From an uncultured Muribaculaceae bacterium (GTDB lineage: Bacteria > Bacteroidota > Bacteroidia > Bacteroidales > Muribaculaceae), in assembly GCA_910588035.1 (NCBI GenBank), contig CAJUPY010000001.1, positions 1-64,000 on the forward strand: a DNA stretch of 64,000 nucleotides, in the 5' to 3' direction. A model generated the notes under the pieces. That model ran no database searches and had not been told where the DNA came from. It was given only the letters and a program-made list of their open reading frames with translations. Positions 7,564 to 15,761 of this stretch are shown here, in pieces. The first letter of the stretch is position 1. Each line of letters begins with the position of its first letter. The position numbers and the translations under genes are program-made.

Positions 7564-8523
7564 TCAATCAAGCAGGGTTTCAGCTATCGCATAACGCGGA
7601 CGCTTCTTCACTTCAATGAAAATTTTGCCGATATACTCACCGACGATGCCGATAGACATCAGAATCAGGCTTCCGAGAAACCAGACCGACAGCATGATCG
7701 AGGTCCACCCGGGAGAGATATGTTGCTCGAAAAAGTAGCTGCCGAGAACATACAGGGCCACGGCGATGTCGACAAACAGCAGAATCAGCCCGGTCATGAA
7801 AATCCACCTCATCGGACGTGCCGAAAACGATGTGATTCCGTCGATCGAGAAACTCAGCATCTTGCTGAGAGGATATTTCGATTCTCCGGCCACGCGGTGG
7901 TTTCGGGCATATGTCACTATGGCGGTAGGCAACCCGATCTGCGGAATGATGCCTCGCAAGAACAGGTTTGATTCGCCATATTGGCTCAGCATGTGCAGCG
8001 CCCGGTTGCTCATAAGTCTGTAGTCGGCATGGTCATATACGGTCTCGAGTCCCATCAACTGTTGGAATTTATAGAATGCATGGGCGGTTGTCCGTTTGAA
8101 CCATGTGTCGGTATGGCGTGACGATCTGACGCCATAGACGATGTCGGTGCCACGGTTGAACAGTTTCACCATTTCCACGATTGCTTCAGGATCGTCCTGG
8201 AGATCGGCATCTATTGAAATCGCGGCATCACAATTGTCCATCGCCGACATCAATCCGGCCAGCAAGGCGTTCTGATGTCCGCGATTGTGGGCAAGTGAAA
8301 TTCCTTTGACGCGGTTGTCGCGGTCATGCAATCTGACAATGGTTCCCCATGTGTCATCTCGGCTGCCGTCATTTGCGCAGAGAATGTAACTGTCTGGGGC
8401 AATCAATTGCTGTTCAGTCATTTTGTCAAGCAAAGCGAGGAGGTGTTCTGCCGTCACCGGCAGAGCTTCCTCCTCGTTATAGCAGGGAATGACGACAGCT
8501 ATTTTAGATAGCCTGTCTGCCAT
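7564..8523 (-). CDS. GT2-family membrane glycosyltransferase (DPM1/GtrB-like)
   Basis: A 320-residue family 2 glycosyltransferase. The N-terminal GT-A domain begins VVIPCYNEEEALPVTAE and has the metal-binding ISIDADLQDDPEAI, where DAD and QDD are typical of dolichyl/undecaprenyl-phosphate sugar transferases. Two C-terminal membrane helices follow (WIFMTGLILLFVDIAVALYV and a segment around SVWFLGSLILMSIGIVGEY). Such enzymes load glucose, mannose or aminoarabinose onto undecaprenyl phosphate; the sugar is not predictable. The ATG at 8523 is one base after the proS stop and preferred over an ATG at 8541 inside proS. Confidence 0.9.
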   Translation of the reverse strand: MADRLSKIAVVIPCYNEEEALPVTAEHLLALLDKMTEQQLIAPDSYILCANDGSRDDTWGTIVRLHDRDNRVKGISLAHNRGHQNALLAGLMSAMDNCDAAISIDADLQDDPEAIVEMVKLFNRGTDIVYGVRSSRHTDTWFKRTTAHAFYKFQQLMGLETVYDHADYRLMSNRALHMLSQYGESNLFLRGIIPQIGLPTAIVTYARNHRVAGESKYPLSKMLSFSIDGITSFSARPMRWIFMTGLILLFVDIAVALYVLGSYFFEQHISPGWTSIMLSVWFLGSLILMSIGIVGEYIGKIFIEVKKRPRYAIAETLLD

Positions 8524-8524
8524 G

Positions 8525-10006
8525 TCAATAGTTGCGGGCAAAGATTACACGCTGGGCCGACGGCCGGCCGGTGACCATACATTTTCCGGGTGTCTTGTCG
8601 CCGTCAAGCGGAATGCAACGCAGCGTAGCCTTAGTCTCTTCTTTGATCTTCAGCTCGGTTTCGGTTGTTCCGTCCCAATGGGCAAGAATAAAGCCGCCTT
8701 TTTCGATCTCTGCCTTGAATTCTTCATATGTATCGACGGTGCGGGTCATCTCGTTGCGATGATCAAGGGCCTTTTTGTAGATGTTTTCCTGGATCTCTTC
8801 AAGCAGGTTCGCAATGAAACCGGTGATTCCGTCAAGCGGTTCGACCTGTTTCTCGAGAGTGTCGCGGCGCATGACCTCAACTGTGCCGTTTTCGATGTCA
8901 CGGGCCCCGATTGCCAGACGCACGGGCACACCCTTGAGCTCATAATCTGCAAATTTGAAGCCCGGACGCTTTGTCTCGCTGTTGTCATATTTGACACTGA
9001 TGCCACGTTTTTCAAGTTCTGCGACAATCGGTGCCACGGTCTCGTTTATTTTCTGTAGCTGATCGTTGTTTTTGAAAATAGGCACGATGACAACCTGAAT
9101 CGGAGCGAGGTGAGGCGGAAGAACAAGGCCGTTGTCGTCGGAGTGGCTCATTATAAGTGCGCCCATAAGGCGTGTTGACACACCCCAGGAGTTTGCCCAC
9201 ACATATTCGGGTTGATTTTCTTTGTTCACAAATGTGACATCAAAAGCTTTCGCGAAATTCTGACCCAGATTGTGGCTCGTTCCCGACTGCAGGGCTTTGC
9301 CGTCTTGCATCATTGCCTCGATGGTGTAGGTGTTGAGAGCACCGGCAAAACGCTCGTTGGCCGATTTGACACCAATGATGACAGGCATAGCCATGTATTT
9401 GCGGGCGAAGTCGGCATAAAGGTTTATCATCTGAACTGTGCGTGCTTCAGATTCTTCTGCCGTGGCATGGGCACAATGGCCTTCCTGCCACAGGAATTCA
9501 GCCGTTCGGAGGAACATGCGTGTTCTCATCTCCCAACGCATCACGTTTGCCCATTGGTTGCACAGAACAGGCAGGTCGCGATAGCTGTGAATCCAATTCT
9601 TATATGTGCCCCAGATGATGGTTTCTGATGTCGGACGAACAATCAGTTCCTCTTCGAGACGTGCGTCAGGATCGACAATGACACCATTGCCGTCAGGATC
9701 ATTTTTGAGACGATAGTGGGTGACTACGGCACATTCTTTGGCGAAGCCTTCGACATGCTCTGCTTCCCGGCAGAGAAATGATTTAGGAATCAGCAGGGGG
9801 AAATATGCGTTCTGAACTCCGGTGGCTTTAAACATACGGTCAAGTTGCTGCTGCATTTTTTCCCAGATTGCATATCCGTAAGGCTTGATGACCATGCAAC
9901 CGCGCACGGCCGACTGCTCGGCGAGATCGGCTTTGGTCACAAGTTCGTTATACCATTGTGAATAATTCTCACTGCGTTTGGTGAGACCTTTCAATTCAAT
10001 TGCCAT
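8525..10006 (-). CDS. proS: Prolyl-tRNA synthetase, archaeal/eukaryotic type
   Basis: The enzyme charges tRNA-Pro. The sequence (493 residues from ATG 10006) starts MAIELKGLTKRSENYSQWYN and shows class II motif 2 (RWEMRTRMFLRTAEFLWQEGH) and motif 3 (MGALIMSHSDDNGLVLPP). It lacks the large editing insertion of the E. coli form and has the C-terminal extension ending in RVIFARNY. An upstream in-frame ATG at 10036 overlaps the promoter -7 element and is unlikely to be used. It is first in a run with the glycosyltransferase, umuD and umuC. Confidence 0.96.
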   Translation of the reverse strand: MAIELKGLTKRSENYSQWYNELVTKADLAEQSAVRGCMVIKPYGYAIWEKMQQQLDRMFKATGVQNAYFPLLIPKSFLCREAEHVEGFAKECAVVTHYRLKNDPDGNGVIVDPDARLEEELIVRPTSETIIWGTYKNWIHSYRDLPVLCNQWANVMRWEMRTRMFLRTAEFLWQEGHCAHATAEESEARTVQMINLYADFARKYMAMPVIIGVKSANERFAGALNTYTIEAMMQDGKALQSGTSHNLGQNFAKAFDVTFVNKENQPEYVWANSWGVSTRLMGALIMSHSDDNGLVLPPHLAPIQVVIVPIFKNNDQLQKINETVAPIVAELEKRGISVKYDNSETKRPGFKFADYELKGVPVRLAIGARDIENGTVEVMRRDTLEKQVEPLDGITGFIANLLEEIQENIYKKALDHRNEMTRTVDTYEEFKAEIEKGGFILAHWDGTTETELKIKEETKATLRCIPLDGDKTPGKCMVTGRPSAQRVIFARNY

Positions 10007-10033
10007 TTTTAAGTGATTGTTGGTTTTGTTTTG

Positions 10034-10041
10034 CAAAATTA
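10034..10041 (-). promoter_or_regulatory. Bacteroidota -7 element upstream of proS
   Basis: On the minus strand the sequence is TAATTTTG, an exact TAnnTTTG match, 27 bases before the preferred proS ATG. No clear TTTG is seen at -33. Confidence 0.6.
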
Positions 10042-10093
10042 CAATAATTTTGCCGTATAACCTTGATGTCGGTTGAAAATATTGTATCTGGTG

Positions 10094-10735
10094 TCATCGT
10101 TTTCGTTTTGACGCGTTAATCAGTCCCTCATCCGGCACGATGTAAATCTCCAGACGGCGGTTCTTGGCTCTGTTGACGCGTGTGTCGTTGTCTACAGCCG
10201 GAGCAGTGTCTCCCATCGGAAAGCCAAGCAATGAGTCATCGTTTGCGACATGTGTGTCAAACCAGTCATAAAGAGACAGAATACGGTTTTCCGAAAGATC
10301 GAATGTATATCTTGCCGATCCGGTATCGTCGGTATGGACCGCCATCAGCACCTTGTACTTTCCCGGTTGATCAAGGTAGACAGTGAATGGTTTGAGCAGT
10401 TTGTCGGCAGATGCATGTATGAGGGCAGTGTCGTTGGGTGAAAACAGGTTGTCGGTCGGAATAGATACAATGACGATCTCGCCTTTTCTCATTGTCTCGA
10501 CATGATAACCCTGACGGTGAAGCGACTCCGCTTCGCGTCTCATTGAACCGGCTATGCTGTTGTGCTGTTTGTCAGGCACAGTTGGGGTCAGCAGATTTTC
10601 CTCAAGAGTCATTTCCGAGGGTGACTTGGTTTGTTGAGCGTTTTTGCCCGATTTTGATTGCTCAACGGCAGCCGAATGAAAAGAAGCTAATGAAAGCGAC
10701 AGCATCACTGTCGCCAATACGTGGCGCATGGTCAT
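10094..10735 (-). CDS. OmpA-like C-terminal-domain envelope protein
   Basis: A 213-residue protein with an N-terminal signal peptide (MTMRHVLATVMLSLSLASF, probable cleavage near SAA-VEQ). A low-complexity linker follows, then an OmpA/MotB-type peptidoglycan-binding domain from about residue 85: SENRILSLYDWF, and NRAKNRRLEIYIVP near the end. It should sit in the periplasm or outer membrane and bind peptidoglycan non-covalently. No outer-membrane barrel is present. It lies 4 bases after the small acidic protein gene and is likely co-transcribed with it. Confidence 0.82.
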   Translation of the reverse strand: MTMRHVLATVMLSLSLASFHSAAVEQSKSGKNAQQTKSPSEMTLEENLLTPTVPDKQHNSIAGSMRREAESLHRQGYHVETMRKGEIVIVSIPTDNLFSPNDTALIHASADKLLKPFTVYLDQPGKYKVLMAVHTDDTGSARYTFDLSENRILSLYDWFDTHVANDDSLLGFPMGDTAPAVDNDTRVNRAKNRRLEIYIVPDEGLINASKRKR

Positions 10736-10739
10736 GGTG

Positions 10740-11042
10740 TCAGTCTAAAATAGAATCTTCATATTTAAGTTCGGCTTCAACCAATGCAGGAACATCCTCG
10801 GGATCTACTTTGGCGCGTTTGTCCTTTTTCAGCATTCGTCTGACATAATCGACCAGATCACCGTTGAGATCCTCATCTTCTATGTCATCTTCGAGATCAA
10901 TCTCAAGCATGCCGTTTTCCTCGTAGTAATCCCAGATCATGTCGATTATGTTGAGTAGCTCGTCATCGCTGTATGTGGCCGCACGTTCGGGTGCGACAGC
11001 TCGTCTCATTTGCTTTATTGCAATCGTTTCGTCGTATTCCAT
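10740..11042 (-). CDS. Small acidic protein of unknown function
   Basis: A 100-residue, soluble, strongly acidic protein. The middle is rich in Asp and Glu (EENGMLEIDLEDDIEDED) and the C-terminus reads VDPEDVPALVEAELKYEDSILD. I do not recognise a domain. Its predicted helical N-terminal part contains QMRRAVAPERAATYSDDELLNI. It is 4 bases upstream of the OmpA-like gene, so both are probably translated from one message. The tight spacing and normal codon use support it being real. Confidence 0.7.
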   Translation of the reverse strand: MEYDETIAIKQMRRAVAPERAATYSDDELLNIIDMIWDYYEENGMLEIDLEDDIEDEDLNGDLVDYVRRMLKKDKRAKVDPEDVPALVEAELKYEDSILD

Positions 11043-11124
11043 AAAGTAGTCGGTTTATTTCAAACCACTAAATTACGAAATAATTCCGAGATTATCGGGA
11101 GGTTTGCGATTATTTATGAATTTT

Positions 11125-11727
11125 TCAATTGTTTTTGGGATCCATAGGTTGGTAACGCCAACCGCGATATCTCGATCCCAATTCCCTGACAACACTGTGC
11201 CAATATGCGTCTTCGTCACCGGTGAGATACCGGCTTGTCTTGAGTGCTGGTGCCGTGGCCCATACATGGTCATTAACTTCCTCATCAAGCTGTCCGTCAT
11301 CCCACCCGCTGTATCCGATGAAGAATCTGATATTGCCCTCGAGTGGCAAACCTTGTGAGATATAGGAGCATACATCATCGAAATCGCCTCCGACATACAG
11401 ATCGTTGACAATGTGTGACGATCCTGAGATGAACTGCGGCAGACGATGAATGTAGAACAGCCGGTCGGTGGAGACCGGACCGCCGCAATAGACATCAACA
11501 TCTTTTTTTATATTTGACTCCGACATCAGTTCGCTGAGCTTGTAGCCCGACAGTTTGTTCATGACAATACCCATGGCAGATTTGTAGGGAAAATAATCAA
11601 GAAGCAAGATGACAGCATGATTGAAATGTTGCTCACGCAAGAAAGGTTCCGCCACCAGAAATGATCCCGCCGACGGAATAGCCGAGGCTACGTTGATGTT
11701 AAACAATGTATTGTCAAGATCAATCAT
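11125..11727 (-). CDS. YqgE/AlgH family protein (UPF0301)
   Basis: A 200-residue protein with the family's AGSFLVAEPFL, HAVILLLDY, GIVMNK, VYCGGPVSTDRLFYIHR and RFFIGYSGWDDGQLDEEV segments. In other bacteria yqgE lies beside the Holliday-junction resolvase gene yqgF, but here it is alone. Biochemical function is not established for the family. Length is normal. It is transcribed away from the polyferredoxin gene. A region of 82 bases separates its stop from the next minus-strand gene. Confidence 0.88.
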   Translation of the reverse strand: MIDLDNTLFNINVASAIPSAGSFLVAEPFLREQHFNHAVILLLDYFPYKSAMGIVMNKLSGYKLSELMSESNIKKDVDVYCGGPVSTDRLFYIHRLPQFISGSSHIVNDLYVGGDFDDVCSYISQGLPLEGNIRFFIGYSGWDDGQLDEEVNDHVWATAPALKTSRYLTGDEDAYWHSVVRELGSRYRGWRYQPMDPKNN

Positions 11728-11872
11728 AATGCAGTCAATGAAATGAATGAAACAATTTCGTTTTCAATAGTATAACAAATTATGTGCCAAACATTTTCCC
11801 GCAACGGCAGTTTAATTGTGCTAATGAAAGTTAAAATGGCTTGGCCTTTCTCCAAAGGGTTTCTGAAAATAT

Positions 11873-11880
11873 TAATTTTG
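11873..11880 (+). promoter_or_regulatory. Bacteroidota -7 element for the polyferredoxin operon
   Basis: TAATTTTG fits TAnnTTTG and lies 42 bases before the ATG at 11923. A transcript starting just after it would exclude the upstream in-frame ATGs at 11782 and 11824, which decides the start. The -33 region is weak. Confidence 0.6.
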
Positions 11881-11922
11881 CATTCCATAAACCGATATGT
11901 CAAAATTCCAACCAAACTATCT

Positions 11923-13437
11923 ATGCTGAAGAGAATACGAGTGACGCTCGCTATGCTGAGCATCTTCGCCGTCACATTACTGTTTCTTGATTTCACCGGA
12001 TTTGCCCGTGAACACTGGTCGTGGCTTGCAAAAATCCAATTGGTTCCGGCAATCCTGTCCGTCAATCTGTTGGCCATCCTCTTTCTGTTGGCTGTCACGC
12101 TTGTTTTCGGCAGAATCTATTGTTCTGTGATCTGTCCGCTCGGAATCATGCAAGACTTTTTCACATGGCTCAGAGGGCATGTCAAAATTAATAGACGCAA
12201 ACACAATCTCTATAATTTCAAAAAAGCATATACCGCAGTCAGGTGGCTCGTTTTTGGCTTGTTTGTGATATTGCTCGCAATGCCGGTGACCCACATGATT
12301 GCCTCTCTGATTGAACCTTACAGTGCATATGGTCGCATAGCTTCTTCAATAATGGCACCTGTCTATGACGCCGCCAACAACATAGGCGCGGAAATCGCAG
12401 CCAATCATGGAAGCTACGCCATGAGCGATGTGTCGAGAAACAACTCCTCGACATTGATCGCTGTCATAGCCTGGACAACATTGATTGTCATAGGGGGAAC
12501 CGCATTTTTCTTTGGCCGCGACTATTGCAACACAATTTGTCCGGTCGGAACTCTGCTCGGCTACCTGAGCCGTTTTTCGATTTTGAAACCATGGATTGAT
12601 ACCTCGAAATGTAATGGTTGCACCAAGTGTGCGAGAAACTGCAAGGCGAGTTGCATAGATCCGGTGAGACATGAGATCGATTACACACGTTGTGTGGCCT
12701 GCATGAACTGCATCGGCAACTGTTCGACTCATGCGCTGCGGTATGGTCTCAGACGTCAGACACGGGGGGAGACGCATAAACCCGAACGTGATACAGACGG
12801 TTCGAGACGGGCGGCAATCCTTACAGGTGTGACACTTGTCGGCGCGATGACAGCCAAGGCGGTCGAGGATAAGCTAAGCGACGGCGGCCTTGCCCCTGTA
12901 GTTGAGAAAAGGCCTCTTGACGATAGAAAACGTATTGTGCCTCCGGGTGCTGTGAGCGTTAAAAATCTGACAGACCATTGCACCGGCTGCCAGTTGTGTA
13001 TTGACAATTGTCCGAACGAGGTGCTCAGGCCCTCCGCCGACTTTGAAACATTCATGCAACCTGTAATGCAGTTTGACAAAGGATATTGCCGTCCGGAATG
13101 TACGGCCTGTTCCGATGTTTGCCCTGTGGGGGCGATCAAACCATTGGACACGGGTGAGAAATCGGTTATTCAGATCGGACTTGCCGTTGTCAATCGCGAC
13201 GCCTGCATTTCTGCTTCGGAAGGAGTCAATTGCGGAAATTGCAGCCGTCACTGTCCGTCTGACGCGATTGTGATGATACCGGTCGATGCCGATGATGACA
13301 ACGGAAACAAAATGCCCGTTGTCAACGAAAGTCTTTGCATCGGCTGTGGTGCTTGTGAGAATCTTTGTCCCGTCAGCCCTGTCAGTGCCATTCATGTCGA
13401 GGGCAGAATGACGCATACTCAAGTTAGAACGGCTTAA
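11923..13437 (+). CDS. Membrane-bound polyferredoxin (NapH/CcoG-like 4Fe-4S protein)
   Basis: A 504-residue membrane electron carrier. About four hydrophobic helices occupy the first 200 residues. Two NapH/NosR-type motifs follow helices (GRIYCSVICPLG and GRDYCNTICPVG). The rest is a chain of ferredoxin-type cysteine clusters: CNGCTKCARNC, CVACMNCIGNC, CTGCQLCIDNC, CRPECTACSDVCPVG, CGNCSRHC and CIGCGACENLC. A hydrophobic stretch near AAILTGVTLVGAMTA separates two cluster groups. Family members pass electrons from the quinone pool or ferredoxin to an exported enzyme. The Tat-lipoprotein reductase gene begins 15 bases downstream and is the obvious partner. Electron donor and direction are not known. 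Confidence 0.85.
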   Translation: MLKRIRVTLAMLSIFAVTLLFLDFTGFAREHWSWLAKIQLVPAILSVNLLAILFLLAVTLVFGRIYCSVICPLGIMQDFFTWLRGHVKINRRKHNLYNFKKAYTAVRWLVFGLFVILLAMPVTHMIASLIEPYSAYGRIASSIMAPVYDAANNIGAEIAANHGSYAMSDVSRNNSSTLIAVIAWTTLIVIGGTAFFFGRDYCNTICPVGTLLGYLSRFSILKPWIDTSKCNGCTKCARNCKASCIDPVRHEIDYTRCVACMNCIGNCSTHALRYGLRRQTRGETHKPERDTDGSRRAAILTGVTLVGAMTAKAVEDKLSDGGLAPVVEKRPLDDRKRIVPPGAVSVKNLTDHCTGCQLCIDNCPNEVLRPSADFETFMQPVMQFDKGYCRPECTACSDVCPVGAIKPLDTGEKSVIQIGLAVVNRDACISASEGVNCGNCSRHCPSDAIVMIPVDADDDNGNKMPVVNESLCIGCGACENLCPVSPVSAIHVEGRMTHTQVRTA

Positions 13438-13452
13438 CTCATTTTTACGACT

Positions 13453-14847
13453 ATGAAAAAAGAATATATGGCAAAGTTTGATCGTCGCGTTTTTTTGAAA
13501 CTGGCAGGTGCCGGATCGGCAGTTATGCTGGCTGGCTGCGGACGGACATCTGATTCTGAATCGGAGGCCCGGGATCAGCAAAAAACGGGAGAAATGACCT
13601 ATCGGATGAATGGATCTACCGGCGACCGTGTGTCTGTTCTCGGATATGGCATGATGCGTCTCCCGACTCTTGAAGGAGGAAAAGAAGACGCTGAGGGCAA
13701 CAATATAGACCAGGAAGCTGTCAACCGGTTGGTTGATCATGCTCTCGAACACGGTGTCAACTATTTCGACACCTCGCCTGCCTATTGCAAGGGGTTCTCT
13801 GAAAGAGCAACCGGGATTGCTCTTGCACGTCACCCCCGTGAAAGTTATTTTATCGCGACTAAATTGTCGAACTTCAGTCCTGCCACGTGGTCGAGAGAGA
13901 AATCGCTCGAGATGTATGAAAAGTCGTTCAAGGAATTACAGACAGATTACATAGACTATCTTTTGTTGCATGGCATCGGCATGGGGGGCATGGAGTCGCT
14001 CAACGGCCGTTATATCGACAACGGCATTCTTGACCATTTGATTGGGGAGCGCGAAAAAGGGCGTGTGAGAAATCTCGGATTCTCATATCACGGCGATGTC
14101 GAGGTGTTCGATTATCTGCTCCGACTGCACGATGAGGGTAAGGTGAAGTGGGATTTCGCCCAGATTCAGATGAATTACATCGACTGGAAGCATGCCAAAC
14201 AGATAAACAAGCGCAATACTGATGCGGAATATCTTTACAATGAACTTGACAGACGCGGAATCGGGGTTGTTGTCATGGAACCACTGTTGGGTGGACGTCT
14301 TGCTTCAGTTCCGAACAACATCATGGCTATGATGAAGCAACGCAGACCCGATGACAGCGTAGCTTCGTGGGCGTTCAGATATGCCGGTACTCCAGACCGG
14401 ATCCTGACCGTGTTGAGCGGAATGACATATATGGAGCATCTTGAGGATAATCTGAAGACATACTCTCCACTACAGCCGGTGACAGATGAAGAAGATGCCT
14501 TTCTTGAGAAAATGGCAACATTGATGCTCGAATTCCCGACTGTGCCGTGTACTGACTGCAAATATTGCATGCCGTGTCCCTATGGCGTCGACATACCGAC
14601 GGTATTCGCTCACTATAACCAATGTATAAACGAGGGTCGCATTGAGACCGACAATCGTTCGCCTGAATATGCCAAAGTCCGGCGTGAGTTTCTGATCGGA
14701 TATGACCGCAGCGTTCCGAAACTTCGTCAGGCTTCCCATTGCATCGGTTGCGGAACGTGTCTTCCTCACTGTCCCCAGGACATCAGAATTCCCGACCGAT
14801 TGCATAAAATCGATGAGTATGTCGAGTCTCTTCGCAGAAATTCATAG
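13453..14847 (+). CDS. Tat-type lipoprotein aldo/keto reductase with C-terminal 4Fe-4S motifs
   Basis: The N-terminus has a twin-arginine motif (DRRVFLKLAG) followed by a lipobox LAGC with Cys29, so a folded, cofactor-loaded lipoprotein is predicted. Residues about 50-350 form an aldo/keto reductase barrel with the tetrad apparently intact: Asp and Tyr in FDTSPAYC, Lys in IATKL, His in LLLHGIG. The C-terminal part holds two cysteine clusters starting at C366 (CTDCKYCMPCPYG) and C430 (CIGCGTCLPHC). Soluble NADPH is not available outside the cytoplasm, so electrons probably come through the Fe-S clusters from the upstream polyferredoxin. Substrate is unknown. An internal ATG at 13468 is an alternative start that keeps the Tat signal. 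Confidence 0.87.
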   Translation: MKKEYMAKFDRRVFLKLAGAGSAVMLAGCGRTSDSESEARDQQKTGEMTYRMNGSTGDRVSVLGYGMMRLPTLEGGKEDAEGNNIDQEAVNRLVDHALEHGVNYFDTSPAYCKGFSERATGIALARHPRESYFIATKLSNFSPATWSREKSLEMYEKSFKELQTDYIDYLLLHGIGMGGMESLNGRYIDNGILDHLIGEREKGRVRNLGFSYHGDVEVFDYLLRLHDEGKVKWDFAQIQMNYIDWKHAKQINKRNTDAEYLYNELDRRGIGVVVMEPLLGGRLASVPNNIMAMMKQRRPDDSVASWAFRYAGTPDRILTVLSGMTYMEHLEDNLKTYSPLQPVTDEEDAFLEKMATLMLEFPTVPCTDCKYCMPCPYGVDIPTVFAHYNQCINEGRIETDNRSPEYAKVRREFLIGYDRSVPKLRQASHCIGCGTCLPHCPQDIRIPDRLHKIDEYVESLRRNS

Positions 14848-14855
14848 AAAATGCG

Positions 14856-14863
14856 TAAATTTG
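14856..14863 (+). promoter_or_regulatory. Bacteroidota -7 element for rfbD
   Basis: TAAATTTG matches TAnnTTTG, 23 bases before the rfbD ATG and only 9 bases after the preceding stop. The -33 position reads TTCG, a near match to TTTG. Confidence 0.6.
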
Positions 14864-14886
14864 CATTTCAAAAATTATAGATTGAA

Positions 14887-15738
14887 ATGAAGATTTTAGT
14901 GACTGGATCAAACGGACAACTCGGACATGAAATGCGCAATGTCCTTGAGCAGCAGATGCCCGGGATCTCATTATATACAGACAAGGAAGAGCTGGATCTG
15001 ACCGATGGCAAAGCTCTCGAAGCTTTCGTAATTGACAATGACATCACACACATTGTCAATTGCGCGGCCTACACCAACGTAGATCTTGCCGAAGATGAAA
15101 AACTCGAATGTGCGTCGCTTAATGTGACGGCAGTCAAGAACATCGCAAACGCTGCCGACGCTAATGGTGCCAAGGTGATCCATATCTCGACTGACTATGT
15201 CTTTGACGGAACCGCCCACAGACCTTATAAGGAATCAGACAAGGTGAATCCGATCTCACAGTACGGCACAACGAAACGAACGGGAGAAACCGCTCTCATA
15301 GCTCTTGCTCCTGAAAGCATCATTATACGCACGGCCTGGCTCTACAGCCCCTATGGCAAGAATTTCGTGAAAACGATTTTAAAGCTCTCAAAAGAGCAAG
15401 ATGAACTGAGAGTGGTGTGTGATCAGATCGGCACACCGACCTATGCCCGTGATCTGGCTGAGGCTATAGTGAAAATATTGAAGTGCCACCAGTGGGTGGC
15501 AGGCATCTATCACTTCACTGACGAAGGGGCATGTTCGTGGTACGACTTCGCCAAAGCTATTTTGAGGATCGACGGAAACCGTAAGTGTAATGTCACTCCT
15601 ATTCTTTCAGAGGATTATCCCCATGCCGCACCGAGACCATATTATGCCGTCCTTGACCGTACAAGAATCAAGGCGACCTATGGTGTCACGATTCCCCATT
15701 GGGAGGAAAGCCTTCAGAAGTGCATGGAGATTTTATGA
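14887..15738 (+). CDS. rfbD: dTDP-4-dehydrorhamnose reductase
   Basis: RfbD makes dTDP-L-rhamnose in the last step of that pathway. The 283-residue protein starts with the Rossmann motif ILVTGSNGQLG, continues with NCAAYTNVDLAE, has the catalytic-type STDYVFDG plus YGTTKRTGE (YxxxK), and ends with the family's ATYGVTIPHWEESL. Length matches the family. The partner genes rfbA, rfbB and rfbC are not in the window, so it is separated from the usual cluster. prfC starts 23 bases downstream. Confidence 0.95.
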   Translation: MKILVTGSNGQLGHEMRNVLEQQMPGISLYTDKEELDLTDGKALEAFVIDNDITHIVNCAAYTNVDLAEDEKLECASLNVTAVKNIANAADANGAKVIHISTDYVFDGTAHRPYKESDKVNPISQYGTTKRTGETALIALAPESIIIRTAWLYSPYGKNFVKTILKLSKEQDELRVVCDQIGTPTYARDLAEAIVKILKCHQWVAGIYHFTDEGACSWYDFAKAILRIDGNRKCNVTPILSEDYPHAAPRPYYAVLDRTRIKATYGVTIPHWEESLQKCMEIL

Positions 15739-15761
15739 ATAAAAACAGATAAAATATTATA

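Noticed and set aside
12874..13833. 319-codon minus-strand frame across the polyferredoxin and reductase genes
   Set aside because: It spans two well-supported genes and its translation has no family features.
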